Source: Lentisphaeria bacterium (GTDB lineage Bacteria > Verrucomicrobiota > Lentisphaeria > Oligosphaerales > PUNB01). From it: DNA of 8,603 bases. Where the stretch lies: the NCBI GenBank assembly GCA_007133055.1, contig SLNM01000277.1, positions 1 to 8,603 of the forward strand. Direction: 5' to 3'. The notes below the pieces were generated by a model. The model did not search any database. It saw nothing but the letters and a program-made list of their open reading frames with translations, and was not told the origin of the DNA. Shown here piece by piece: positions 1-5,910 of the stretch. The position numbers and the translations under genes are program-made. Numbering within the stretch: position 1 is the stretch's first letter; every line of letters begins with the position of its first letter.

Positions 1-533
1 CCTATGCGGCAAGTAAAGCGCTGGATGAATTCTTCGCTCTGGCATGCCATAAGGAAAAGGGGCTGCGGGTGACCATTGCCCGCCTGTTCAACACGGTTGG
101 CCCCCGTCAGACCGGCGCCTACGGCATGGTGCTGCCGCGCTTTGTCGCCGCCGCCCGCGATAATCGGCGGTTGCGAGTCTATGGAGACGGCAGTCAGATT
201 CGCTGCTTCTGTCATGTGGCGGATACGGTGCGGGCCTTGCTCGGGCTGGAACGGGCGCCGCCGGCGGTCGGCAATATCTACAATGTCGGGTCGGAAACCC
301 CCATCACCATTGCCGAACTGGCGCAGCGCGTCATTGATTTCACCAACAGTGCTTCGCGGATTGAGCTTGTCCCCTACGACCAGGCATACGAACCGGGGTT
401 CGAAGACATGCGCCGCCGCGTTCCGTCCACCGATAAGATTCGAAAGCTGCTCGAATGGCGCCCCAGAAAGACGATCGAGCAAATGATAATGGAAGTCAAT
501 GCCGAACTTGCCAAAGAACCCGTTGAAGGTTGA
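1..533 (+). CDS. NAD-dependent epimerase/dehydratase, 3' part (extended SDR)
   Basis: This is the C-terminal part of an extended short-chain dehydrogenase/reductase acting on a nucleotide sugar. The start lies outside the window, and the first whole codon in frame is at base 3. The visible part opens directly with the catalytic YAASK (YxxxK) motif, encoded by bases 3-17. It continues with the NTVGPRQ segment that follows the active site in UDP-sugar epimerases, decarboxylases and dehydratases, then a substrate-binding stretch (VYGDGSQIRCFCHVAD) and the conserved YNVGSE motif. The N-terminal Rossmann GxxGxxG part is missing only because of the window edge. The substrate (UDP-glucuronate, UDP-glucose, GDP-mannose or other) cannot be told from this part. 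Such enzymes act in the cytoplasm, usually in cell-surface polysaccharide synthesis. The 3' end overlaps the helicase gene by 35 bases. Confidence 0.9.
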   Translation, partial: YAASKALDEFFALACHKEKGLRVTIARLFNTVGPRQTGAYGMVLPRFVAAARDNRRLRVYGDGSQIRCFCHVADTVRALLGLERAPPAVGNIYNVGSETPITIAELAQRVIDFTNSASRIELVPYDQAYEPGFEDMRRRVPSTDKIRKLLEWRPRKTIEQMIMEVNAELAKEPVEG

Positions 534-2547
534 TCTAAGTCAACTGAACCCCGCTCAGCGCGAGGCTGTAGTCTCAGCCGACGGCCCGCTGCTGGTGTTG
601 GCCGGCGCCGGCACCGGCAAGACCCGCGTGGTCGCCTGCCGGGTGGCCTGGCTGGTCGCACGCGGGGTCGAGCCCGGAGCCATTCTGGCGGTTACCTTCA
701 CCAACCGGGCGGCCCGTGAAATGAAAAGACGGATTGCCGACATGATTCCCGCCGCCATGGCCGAGCCGATAACGGTTTGCACGTTTCACTCCTTCGGCGC
801 CCGCCTCCTGCGCCTCCATATCGGACGACTGGGATATGCGCCCAACTTCGACATCGCCAACGACGCCTACGTGGAGGGCGTAGTCCAATCGTTGCTGACC
901 GAACTGGGGCTGCCCGCAAACAATCCGCCGACGGCGGTTTGGAAGCAATGTCTGAGCAAAGCCAAAGCATCCCTGCTCACCCCCGATGAGATCGCCGCCG
1001 ACGACGCTGGCTGGCCACCGGGCTTCGAACGGCTGTACCCACGCTATATCATGCGCATGAAAGCGATGAACGTACTTGACTTCGACGATCTGCTGAGCCT
1101 GGTCGTCAGGCTATGGCAGGAGCATCCCGAGGTGCTCGAGGAATGTCGCAGACAGTATCGATACTTGATGGTCGACGAATATCAGGACACCAACCACACT
1201 CAGTTCGTCTTGACCTCGCTGCTGGCAGGAGCCGCCGCCAACCTATGCGTGGTCGGGGACGACGATCAGTCAATATACGGCTGGCGCGGGGCGGCGGTCG
1301 GCAATATCCTTGGCTTTCAGGATCAGTTTCCCAAGGCCAAAGTTGTTCGCCTCGAGCAAAACTATCGCTCCAGCAACACGATCCTGGAAGCGGCCAACCA
1401 GGTGATCGCCAACAATCCCCGGCGGCACCACAAGGCACTGTGGTCCCGTGGCGGGCAGGGTGACAAGATTATGATTGTCAAAGCTAAAAATGAGAATGAA
1501 GAGGCCGAGTTCGCCGCCAGCCTGGTGCGCGAAAGAAAAGCGGTGCGCGGCGGCAGCCTGGACCAATTCGCCGTGCTTTACCGGTCCAACCATCTCTCCC
1601 GCTCCCTCGAAGATGCGTTCCGCCGGGCCGGCATCGACTATTGCGTGGTCGGCGCAAAATCCTTCTGCCAGCGCCGGGAGGTGATCGACGCCCTCAGCTT
1701 CCTGCGCCTGGCCGCCAACCCCCGCGACGACCAAAGCCTGCTGCGGGTGCTTAACGTGCCGCCGCGCGGCATCGGCGACAGGTCCCTCGGGCACTTGCTC
1801 GAGCTGCAAAGAACGCTCGGGGGAACTTTGCAGGAATTGATGGTTGCCGGCCCGTTTCCGCAGGGGCTTTCCGCCGCCGCCGCCACTGCTGCCGGCGAAT
1901 TCTCGCGCTGCCTGCAAGAGTGGCGGAGCCGACTGCGGCAACCCGGCGGGCTGGCCGAAAAAATTCGCGGATACTTGCGGGAAATCGGCTACCTCGACGG
2001 CCTGGCCCGCATCTACAAACCGCGCCAGGACGCCATCAGGCGACGGGAGAATGTTCTGGAACTATTCAATGCGGCGGCGGAACTCGAGGATCGCCGCGGT
2101 TCGGATGCGACTCTCGGGGAGTTTCTCGAACTGTTCACCCTGCGCGACGACAACGACCGGGTAAAAGGGAGGTTGGAGGGCAGTGTGGCGCTGATGACCG
2201 TGCATGCCGCCAAGGGGCTGGAGTTCCCGGTGGTGATCGTCATCGGCATGGAACACGAACTTTTCCCGCATCACAACAGTCTCAAGGAGGGAGGGCTGGA
2301 GGAGGAGCGCCGCCTGTTCTACGTGGCCGCGACCAGGGCGCGCGAAGAGCTGTACCTGACTTACGCCGCCCGGCGGCGGGTGGGCGGCAATGAATCCGTG
2401 CGTCGGGTTTCGCCGTTTGTCAGGGAAATACCGGTTTGCCACACCATCGATACCGATGTCGCCAGCGCCTTCAAGCCGGCGAGCGCTGAAACGGCGGCCG
2501 AATACCTGACCAAAATGAAAGAAATGTTCGGTGCCGCCAATAATTGA
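499..2547 (+). CDS. Rep/UvrD/PcrA-type superfamily 1 DNA helicase
   Basis: ATP-dependent 3'-5' DNA helicase of 682 residues, close in length to Rep. All main SF1A motifs are visible: Q motif (LNPAQREAV, 16-24), Walker A AGAGTGKT (35-42), motif Ia (VTFTNRAAREM), motif II DEYQD (226-230), motif III GDDDQSIYGWRG (253-264), motif IV LEQNYRS (285-291), motif V TVHAAKGLEF (567-576) and motif VI EERRLFYVAATRA (602-614). It ends soon after domain 2A, without the long C-terminal tail typical of PcrA/UvrD. The likely role is repair or clearing of replication forks. The start ATG is the only in-frame ATG after a stop at 484-486. A weak GGAAG lies 3 nt upstream. It overlaps the epimerase gene by 35 bases, so translation may be coupled. 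The specific name (rep, uvrD or pcrA) cannot be fixed without a tree. Confidence 0.96.
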   Translation: MPNLPKNPLKVDLSQLNPAQREAVVSADGPLLVLAGAGTGKTRVVACRVAWLVARGVEPGAILAVTFTNRAAREMKRRIADMIPAAMAEPITVCTFHSFGARLLRLHIGRLGYAPNFDIANDAYVEGVVQSLLTELGLPANNPPTAVWKQCLSKAKASLLTPDEIAADDAGWPPGFERLYPRYIMRMKAMNVLDFDDLLSLVVRLWQEHPEVLEECRRQYRYLMVDEYQDTNHTQFVLTSLLAGAAANLCVVGDDDQSIYGWRGAAVGNILGFQDQFPKAKVVRLEQNYRSSNTILEAANQVIANNPRRHHKALWSRGGQGDKIMIVKAKNENEEAEFAASLVRERKAVRGGSLDQFAVLYRSNHLSRSLEDAFRRAGIDYCVVGAKSFCQRREVIDALSFLRLAANPRDDQSLLRVLNVPPRGIGDRSLGHLLELQRTLGGTLQELMVAGPFPQGLSAAAATAAGEFSRCLQEWRSRLRQPGGLAEKIRGYLREIGYLDGLARIYKPRQDAIRRRENVLELFNAAAELEDRRGSDATLGEFLELFTLRDDNDRVKGRLEGSVALMTVHAAKGLEFPVVIVIGMEHELFPHHNSLKEGGLEEERRLFYVAATRAREELYLTYAARRRVGGNESVRRVSPFVREIPVCHTIDTDVASAFKPASAETAAEYLTKMKEMFGAANN

Positions 2548-2560
2548 TCCCTAATTAACT

Positions 2561-2566
2561 AGGAGG
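2561..2566 (+). promoter_or_regulatory. Shine-Dalgarno site of the isoaspartyl methyltransferase gene
   Basis: A perfect AGGAGG sits 8 nt before the ATG at 2575. It decides the start in favour of the form with the signal-peptide-like N-terminus. A second ATG at 2568 is out of frame and only 1 nt from this site. Internal ATGs at 2623 and 2644 have no comparable site. Confidence 0.85.
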
Positions 2567-2574
2567 TATGAAAA

Positions 2575-3273
2575 ATGCGTTTGACTTTCGTTGCTATGCT
2601 GTTGGTATTCTCCTTCGCCGCGATGGCCGACGAGTCGGAGCGGATGGCTGAACTGCGCCGTCGCATGGTGATCACCCAGCTCGAGGCCAGGGGGATAAGG
2701 GACTCGGCCACGCTGGCGGCCATGCGCACGGTGCCGCGCCATGAATTCGTTCCCGAGGACCGGCGACACCAGGCCTATGCCGACCGCCCGCTGCCGATCG
2801 GCTACAATCAGACCATCTCGCAGCCGTACATTGTTGCCTACATGACCGAGCTGCTCGGGCTTGAGCCGGGTCAGAGAGCCTTGGAAATCGGCACCGGTTC
2901 AGGCTATCAGGCGGCGGTGCTGGCGGAAATCACCGATCAGGTATATACCATTGAAATCATCGGGCAACTGGCTGAGTTCGGTCAGAACAACCTAAGGCGA
3001 AGCGGTTATGACCAGGTTCAGGTCAAGCACGCCGACGGCTATTATGGCTGGCCAGAGCACGCGCCGTTCGACGCCATTGTGGTTACCGCGGCCTCGCCCG
3101 ACATACCCGCACCCCTGGTCGAACAGTTGAAGGACGGCGGGGTCATGGTGATCCCGGTCGGCCATCCCTTCCGCACCCAGCAGCTCATGCTGGTCGAGAA
3201 GAAGAACGGCGAAGTCCGAACCAGAAGACTGATGGCGGTTCGCTTCGTGCCCTTCACCCGGGGTCAGGATTAA
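2575..3273 (+). CDS. pcm: Protein-L-isoaspartate O-methyltransferase, apparently exported
   Basis: Transfers a methyl group from SAM to L-isoaspartyl residues in damaged proteins, starting their repair. It has 232 residues. Family signatures are the substrate-side GYNQTISQPY (76-85) and SAM motif I EIGTGSGYQ (104-112). Later comes DAIVVTAASPDIPAPLVEQL, the usual region around motif II and the following helix, and a C-terminal segment ending in RFVPFTRG. The N-terminus is odd for a cytoplasmic enzyme. Residues 1-18 have one Arg, a hydrophobic run (FVAMLLVFSFAA) and an A-M-A box before D19, which looks like a Sec signal peptide. The AGGAGG site supports this start. If the signal is real, the enzyme works in the periplasm, where its SAM supply is unexplained. 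The gene lies 27 bp after the helicase and is probably in the same transcript. Its 3' UTR carries hairpin repeats. Confidence 0.95.
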   Translation: MRLTFVAMLLVFSFAAMADESERMAELRRRMVITQLEARGIRDSATLAAMRTVPRHEFVPEDRRHQAYADRPLPIGYNQTISQPYIVAYMTELLGLEPGQRALEIGTGSGYQAAVLAEITDQVYTIEIIGQLAEFGQNNLRRSGYDQVQVKHADGYYGWPEHAPFDAIVVTAASPDIPAPLVEQLKDGGVMVIPVGHPFRTQQLMLVEKKNGEVRTRRLMAVRFVPFTRGQD

Positions 3274-3280
3274 CGGTTCG

Positions 3281-3338
3281 GGTTCCCCCAGCCCTGGAAG
3301 GGCGGCAACATCGTAGCCCCGGGCAGCGCCCGGGGAAA
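3281..3338 (+). repeat. REP-like unit A (two hairpins)
   Basis: First of four related repeat units around the transposase gene. It holds hairpin 1 (3291-3303: GCCCT, loop GGA, AGGGC), a 13-nt linker ending in GTAG (3313-3316), and hairpin 2 (3317-3335: CCCCGGGC, loop AGC, GCCCGGGG). It lacks hairpin 3. It is identical to the start of unit B over 60 bases (3279-3338 against 3379-3438), exactly 100 bp apart. It lies 7 bp after the methyltransferase stop, so it is probably transcribed as that gene's 3' UTR, where it could stop or protect the mRNA. There is no T-run. Confidence 0.85.
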
Positions 3339-3380
3339 GGAAGGATTCCGGAAGTGCCATCGCCATAGGTGAATATACCG

Positions 3381-3477
3381 GGTTCCCCCAGCCCTGGAAG
3401 GGCGGCAACATCGTAGCCCCGGGCAGCGCCCGGGGAAAAGGAATAATAATATATTGTGCCCTGTAGGGGCACCTCAA
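3381..3477 (+). repeat. REP-like unit B (three hairpins), left flank of transposase
   Basis: Full unit. Hairpin 1 is at 3391-3403, GTAG at 3413-3416, hairpin 2 at 3417-3435, and hairpin 3 at 3456-3472 (GTGCCCT, loop GTA, GGGGCAC, with one G-T pair). The last 25 bases (3453-3477) recur exactly at 4038-4062 in unit C. Units B and C are direct repeats on either side of the transposase gene, so recombination between them would remove the gene and leave one unit. Confidence 0.85.
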
Positions 3478-3502
3478 CTCAACCTCAACCACACCCGAAA
3501 CA

Positions 3503-3955
3503 ATGGCACATTCATTCTGTAAAATTTACATCCACATCATTTTCTCGACCAAAGAACGCCAACGCTGGCTTGATGAAACCATACGTCCGCGCGTCCATGC
3601 ATTCCTGGCCGCCTTGGCGCGAAATGCCGGTTGCCCCTTTGTTGTGGCAGGCGGGGCTGACGATCATATCCATATACTGGCCGATATCGGCAAGAAGGTT
3701 CAACCGGTAGAGATGGTTGGCAGGATCAAGAAGGAATCATCCAAGTTCGTCAAGACGCTGGGAACCGAATACGGTGGATTCTATTGGCAGAGCGGATACG
3801 GCATGTTTTCCGTAGGGCCGACGCGGGTTGAAGATGTAAAGGCCTACATCGCCGGGCAGGAGGAGCATCATCGCAGGCAGACGTTTCAGGATGAATTCCG
3901 GGCGTTTTTAAACCGATACGGGATTGAATATGATGAACGGTATATTTGGGACTGA
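3503..3955 (+). CDS. IS200-like / RAYT-type single-strand transposase (HUH, Y1)
   Basis: A 150-residue Y1 transposase (Pfam Y1_Tnp family). It shows the HUH metal-binding pair H55-I56-H57, a C-terminal helix with the probable catalytic Y115 and the conserved Q119 four residues on (YIAGQEEHH), and the family's WQSGYGMFSV segment (95-104) and YDERYIWD end. Enzymes of this kind cut and join single-stranded DNA through a 5'-phosphotyrosine link and recognise hairpins at their ends. No tnpB accompanies it. The surrounding hairpins preceded by GTAG are those of REP elements, so a REP-associated tyrosine transposase (RAYT) is the best reading, with a classical IS200 TnpA as the alternative. There is no Shine-Dalgarno sequence; the 30 bases before the ATG are C/A-rich with CTCAAC repeats. 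This suggests low expression. The coding sequence looks less GC-rich than the neighbouring genes. Confidence 0.93.
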   Translation: MAHSFCKIYIHIIFSTKERQRWLDETIRPRVHAFLAALARNAGCPFVVAGGADDHIHILADIGKKVQPVEMVGRIKKESSKFVKTLGTEYGGFYWQSGYGMFSVGPTRVEDVKAYIAGQEEHHRRQTFQDEFRAFLNRYGIEYDERYIWD

Positions 3956-3966
3956 CACGCGCGGCA

Positions 3967-4062
3967 GGTTCCCTTAGCCCTGGAACGGCGGCAACATCGT
4001 AGCCCCGGGCAGCGCCCGGGGAACAGTATGAATAAACATTGTGCCCTGTAGGGGCACCTCAA
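3967..4062 (+). repeat. REP-like unit C (three hairpins), right flank of transposase
   Basis: Direct copy of unit B, starting 11 bp after the transposase stop. It has 3 differences from B over the first 57 bases. Hairpin 1 (3977-3989) carries one mismatch that breaks a pair. GTAG at 3999-4002 precedes hairpin 2 (4003-4021), which is unchanged. Hairpin 3 is at 4041-4057 within a 25-base exact match to unit B. Only the 16-20 bases between hairpins 2 and 3 have drifted strongly. Confidence 0.85.
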
Positions 4063-4081
4063 ACTCTTGCCTGTCAGTCTT

Positions 4082-4173
4082 TTGAGGTGCCCTTTCAGGG
4101 CACAATCGGCGGTCGTAAGATATCCCCCCGGACGATGTCCGGGGCTACGATGGAGCTGCCCCTCCGGGGCGAA
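4082..4173 (-). repeat. Inverted, diverged REP-like unit D
   Basis: Inverted copy of the same unit, facing unit C across a spacer of about 20 bases. Read on the minus strand it has hairpin 1 (4159-4171), GTAG (complement of 4146-4149), hairpin 2 (4127-4145) and hairpin 3 (4088-4104). A 14-base stretch at 4140-4153 is the exact reverse complement of 3995-4008. Where it differs from A-C inside stems, both sides of a pair change, or a G-T pair becomes A-T, so all three hairpins stay intact with 3-nt loops. C and D together form a large palindrome. Confidence 0.8.
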
Positions 4174-4242
4174 GAGCAAAGCAAAATCGGGCGGCAATGT
4201 AGATTGAGAGTCTATTCGCCTGATTAATTCATGCGTATTCGG

Positions 4243-4386
4243 CTACGGGGCTGGCTGCTTGTGCAGGTAGCGGTCGATGCCGGCGGCGGCTTCGCGACCC
4301 TGGTTGATGGCACGGACCACGAGGGAGGTGCCGAGTGCCAGGTCACCGGCCACAAAGACGCCGGGGGTTTCGCTCATGTAGTCACC
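4243..4386 (-). pseudogene. gltD: C-terminal relic of glutamate synthase small subunit (GltD-like)
   Basis: Read on the minus strand, bases 4383 down to 4243 encode 46 residues and a TAG stop. They match the end of the NADPH-dependent GltD family: DYMSETPGVFVAGD (the second FAD-binding motif, GVFxAGD), then SLVVRAINQGREAA and IDRYL. Normal GltD has about 450-490 residues, so roughly nine tenths is missing. Upstream of codon DYM the match to the family stops at about 4386 and there is no start codon or ribosome site. The relic cannot make a working enzyme. It lies 70 bp from repeat unit D, which suggests the loss happened in a rearrangement around the RAYT locus. Identification is by recall of the family, not by alignment. 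Confidence 0.75.
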
Positions 4387-4475
4387 ATACTCAAAAAGCA
4401 ACAAGTCATGTTGGAGATTTAAGTGTCCAAGTTTCTTCCGGAGTTTCTTTCGGGTTACCCGCTGGCGGAATCGTC
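4387..4475. other. Gene-free stretch between GltD relic and promoter
   Basis: No convincing gene. The relic's reading frame stays open on the minus strand to a TAA at about 4498 and would encode a basic stretch (RKKLRKKL) unlike GltD. On the plus strand a tiny frame from GTG 4423 to TGA 4479 (18 codons) has a GGAG upstream but no recognisable product. This is probably decayed sequence from the same rearrangement. Confidence 0.4.
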
Positions 4476-4504
4476 TTGATATACTAGATTTGGCTCGTTA
4501 TTTT
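4476..4504 (+). promoter_or_regulatory. Possible sigma-70 promoter for the lipoprotein gene
   Basis: TTGATA (4476-4481) and TATTTT (4499-4504) are 17 bases apart, a standard spacing, with 5 of 6 and 4 of 6 consensus matches. They lie in the most AT-rich piece of the intergenic region. Transcription would start near 4511 and leave an untranslated leader of about 77 bases before the ATG at 4588. Confidence 0.4.
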
Positions 4505-4534
4505 ACTCTCGACTCTCAACAACAAGATTTCACC

Positions 4535-4557
4535 CTAGCCTGAATTAACCAGGCTGG
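4535..4557. other. Stem-loop in the leader of the lipoprotein gene
   Basis: Eight-pair stem CTAGCCTG / CAGGCTGG (one G-T pair) around a 7-base AT-rich loop, AATTAAC. No T-run follows on either strand, so it is not a normal terminator. It could be an operator or a leader hairpin. It ends 30 bases before the preferred ATG. Confidence 0.35.
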
Positions 4558-4587
4558 CGAATGTGGCATAACATGAAGGGCCCGGCT

Positions 4588-5796
4588 ATGTCCAATCCCG
4601 TCCGTCATTTCCTGGCTGGTTACTGGCGAGGACTTCTTTTCGCGCTGGTATTGTGTCTGCCAGCCTGCCAGACACCGCAGAAATTGACCGAGGCCGGGCG
4701 CTATGATCGAGCCATCGACTTGGCGGTCAGCCGCTTGGCGGGCCGCCGCAACAAGGATCCGAGGGATGTGGCTGCCCTGCAGGATGCTTTCGCCAAGGCC
4801 AACGAGCGGGACCTGCGCACAGCCGACCGGCTGAAACGGGGGGGGCGTCCCGAGGACTGGCCGTACGTGTACGATTTGTATGATCGTGTCCTGCTCCGCC
4901 AGGACAAGGTGCGCCCGCTGCTGCCGCTTTTCGACCGGCAGGGGCGGGAGGCGGTTTTCGAATTCGTGCCGGTCGAGAGGTGGCACGCCGAGGCTCGGAA
5001 CCAGGCGGCCGAGTACGTCTACGGCAATGCCCGCCGCCTGCTGGCGCTTGGCCATCGGGGTGACAAGCTGGCTGCCCGCCAAGCCTATGCGGAATTCGGC
5101 AGGCTCAGTCGGTATTATCTGCACTACCGTGACAGCCATCAGCTCGCTGAACAGGCCCGCCAACTGGGCGTGACCCATATTTTGTTCGAAGTCAGCTACG
5201 AAGCTCCGACCATCATGCCCTTCGGTCTCGAGCGCGAACTGGCGGATATCAACACTGCCGATCTGAACCGCGACTGGCAACAATACTACCTGCACCCGGT
5301 GCCCGGTGTCAGCTTCGACTACCAAATGCTACTGCGCCTGACCCGGATCGAGGTGTCGCCGGAAGTGGTGCGCGAACGCCACTACGAGGACACCAAGGAG
5401 ATCGAAGACGGCTTCGAGTATGCGCTGGACGACCACGGCAATGTGCGCAAGGACTCCCAAGGCAACGACATCAGGGTGCCGCGCTGGACCATTGTCCGGG
5501 CCAGCGTTCGGGAAGTCGAGCAGCACAAGGCGGCGGTGCTGGAAGCCCGCCTGGATATCTTTGAAACCGTCACCGGCATGCTGCTTGACAGTCAGCCGAT
5601 TGTCGCCGAGACGGTCTTTGAGCATGTCGCCACTACCTTCAGTGGCGACCGCCGCGCCCTGAGCCGGGAGAGCCGGGGGCGCATCGGCAATCAACCCCTG
5701 CCGTTCCCCAGCAACGATGCCATGATTCTCGAAGCTGCCGCCGCCATGAGGGCCACACTGCCAAACAAAATTGCCAACAGCCGGGCGGCGTTTTAG
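4588..5796 (+). CDS. Lipoprotein of unknown function
   Basis: A 402-residue protein that I cannot assign to a characterised family. Residues 1-27 look like a lipoprotein signal: basic start, hydrophobic run (GLLFALVLCL) and lipobox L-P-A-C with the lipidated Cys at 27. The mature protein would therefore be anchored to a membrane facing the periplasm. The next 200 or so residues are mostly helical and charged (AGRYDRAIDLAVSRL, then a segment rich in Asp, Arg and Tyr ending in KVRPLLPLF). This recalls TPR-like lipoproteins seen in Bacteroidota, by recall only. The C-terminal part is probably beta-rich, with a polar DDHGN turn region around residue 286. I prefer ATG 4588 because GAAGGG (4575-4580) lies 7 nt before it. 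In-frame ATGs at 4561 and 4573 lack such a site and would add only 9 or 5 residues. It is alone between a promoter-like site and a 275-bp gap. Confidence 0.85.
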   Translation: MSNPVRHFLAGYWRGLLFALVLCLPACQTPQKLTEAGRYDRAIDLAVSRLAGRRNKDPRDVAALQDAFAKANERDLRTADRLKRGGRPEDWPYVYDLYDRVLLRQDKVRPLLPLFDRQGREAVFEFVPVERWHAEARNQAAEYVYGNARRLLALGHRGDKLAARQAYAEFGRLSRYYLHYRDSHQLAEQARQLGVTHILFEVSYEAPTIMPFGLERELADINTADLNRDWQQYYLHPVPGVSFDYQMLLRLTRIEVSPEVVRERHYEDTKEIEDGFEYALDDHGNVRKDSQGNDIRVPRWTIVRASVREVEQHKAAVLEARLDIFETVTGMLLDSQPIVAETVFEHVATTFSGDRRALSRESRGRIGNQPLPFPSNDAMILEAAAAMRATLPNKIANSRAAF

Positions 5797-5910
5797 GTCG
5801 TCCGATTGATCCGCAGTCGGGCGCTTGAAACTCGGGCGTATGAAGGAAAGTATAGAGGGACGTACGCAGGCAAACCTTTATGGGAAAGTAAGATGGATAA
5901 CACCCTACAA

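Larger units (their letters stand above)
3379..4173 (+). mobile_element. RAYT/REP locus (REPtron-like)
   Basis: The transposase gene at 3503-3955 with repeat unit B on its left and units C (direct) and D (inverted) on its right. Unit A lies just outside. RAYT genes are known to be flanked by direct and inverted REPs whose hairpins follow a GTAG tetranucleotide, and that arrangement is seen here. Exact ends cannot be set because Y1 enzymes make no target duplication. Outer limits are given by the repeat units. Confidence 0.7.

Noticed and set aside
1270..1941. Minus-strand 223-codon frame
   Set aside because: Antisense to the helicase gene, whose motifs III and IV lie in this interval.
3317..3335. 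Hairpin 2 as a Rho-independent terminator
   Set aside because: The stem is strong but is followed by GAAAGG-type sequence, not a T-run. The same hairpin recurs as part of the REP units.
3279..4173. CRISPR array
   Set aside because: Repeats are hairpin units of 58-97 bases at irregular spacing with an open transposase frame between them and one inverted copy. There are no regular short spacers.
4231..4422. Plus-strand 63-codon frame
   Set aside because: It is the antisense shadow of the GltD relic. The minus strand gives recognisable GltD residues, the plus strand does not.
4535..4557. Terminator of the GltD relic or another minus-strand gene
   Set aside because: No T-run on either strand, and no intact minus-strand gene that would end here.
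4516..5325. Minus-strand 269-codon frame
   Set aside because: It lies opposite the lipoprotein gene, which has a ribosome site, lipobox and coding pattern. This is an antisense open frame of GC-rich DNA.
5865..5900. c-di-GMP-I (GEMM) riboswitch-like sequence ACGCAGGCAAACC
   Set aside because: Only the first conserved block is partly matched. The second block (GGGACGCAAAGCC type) and the pairing stems are absent.
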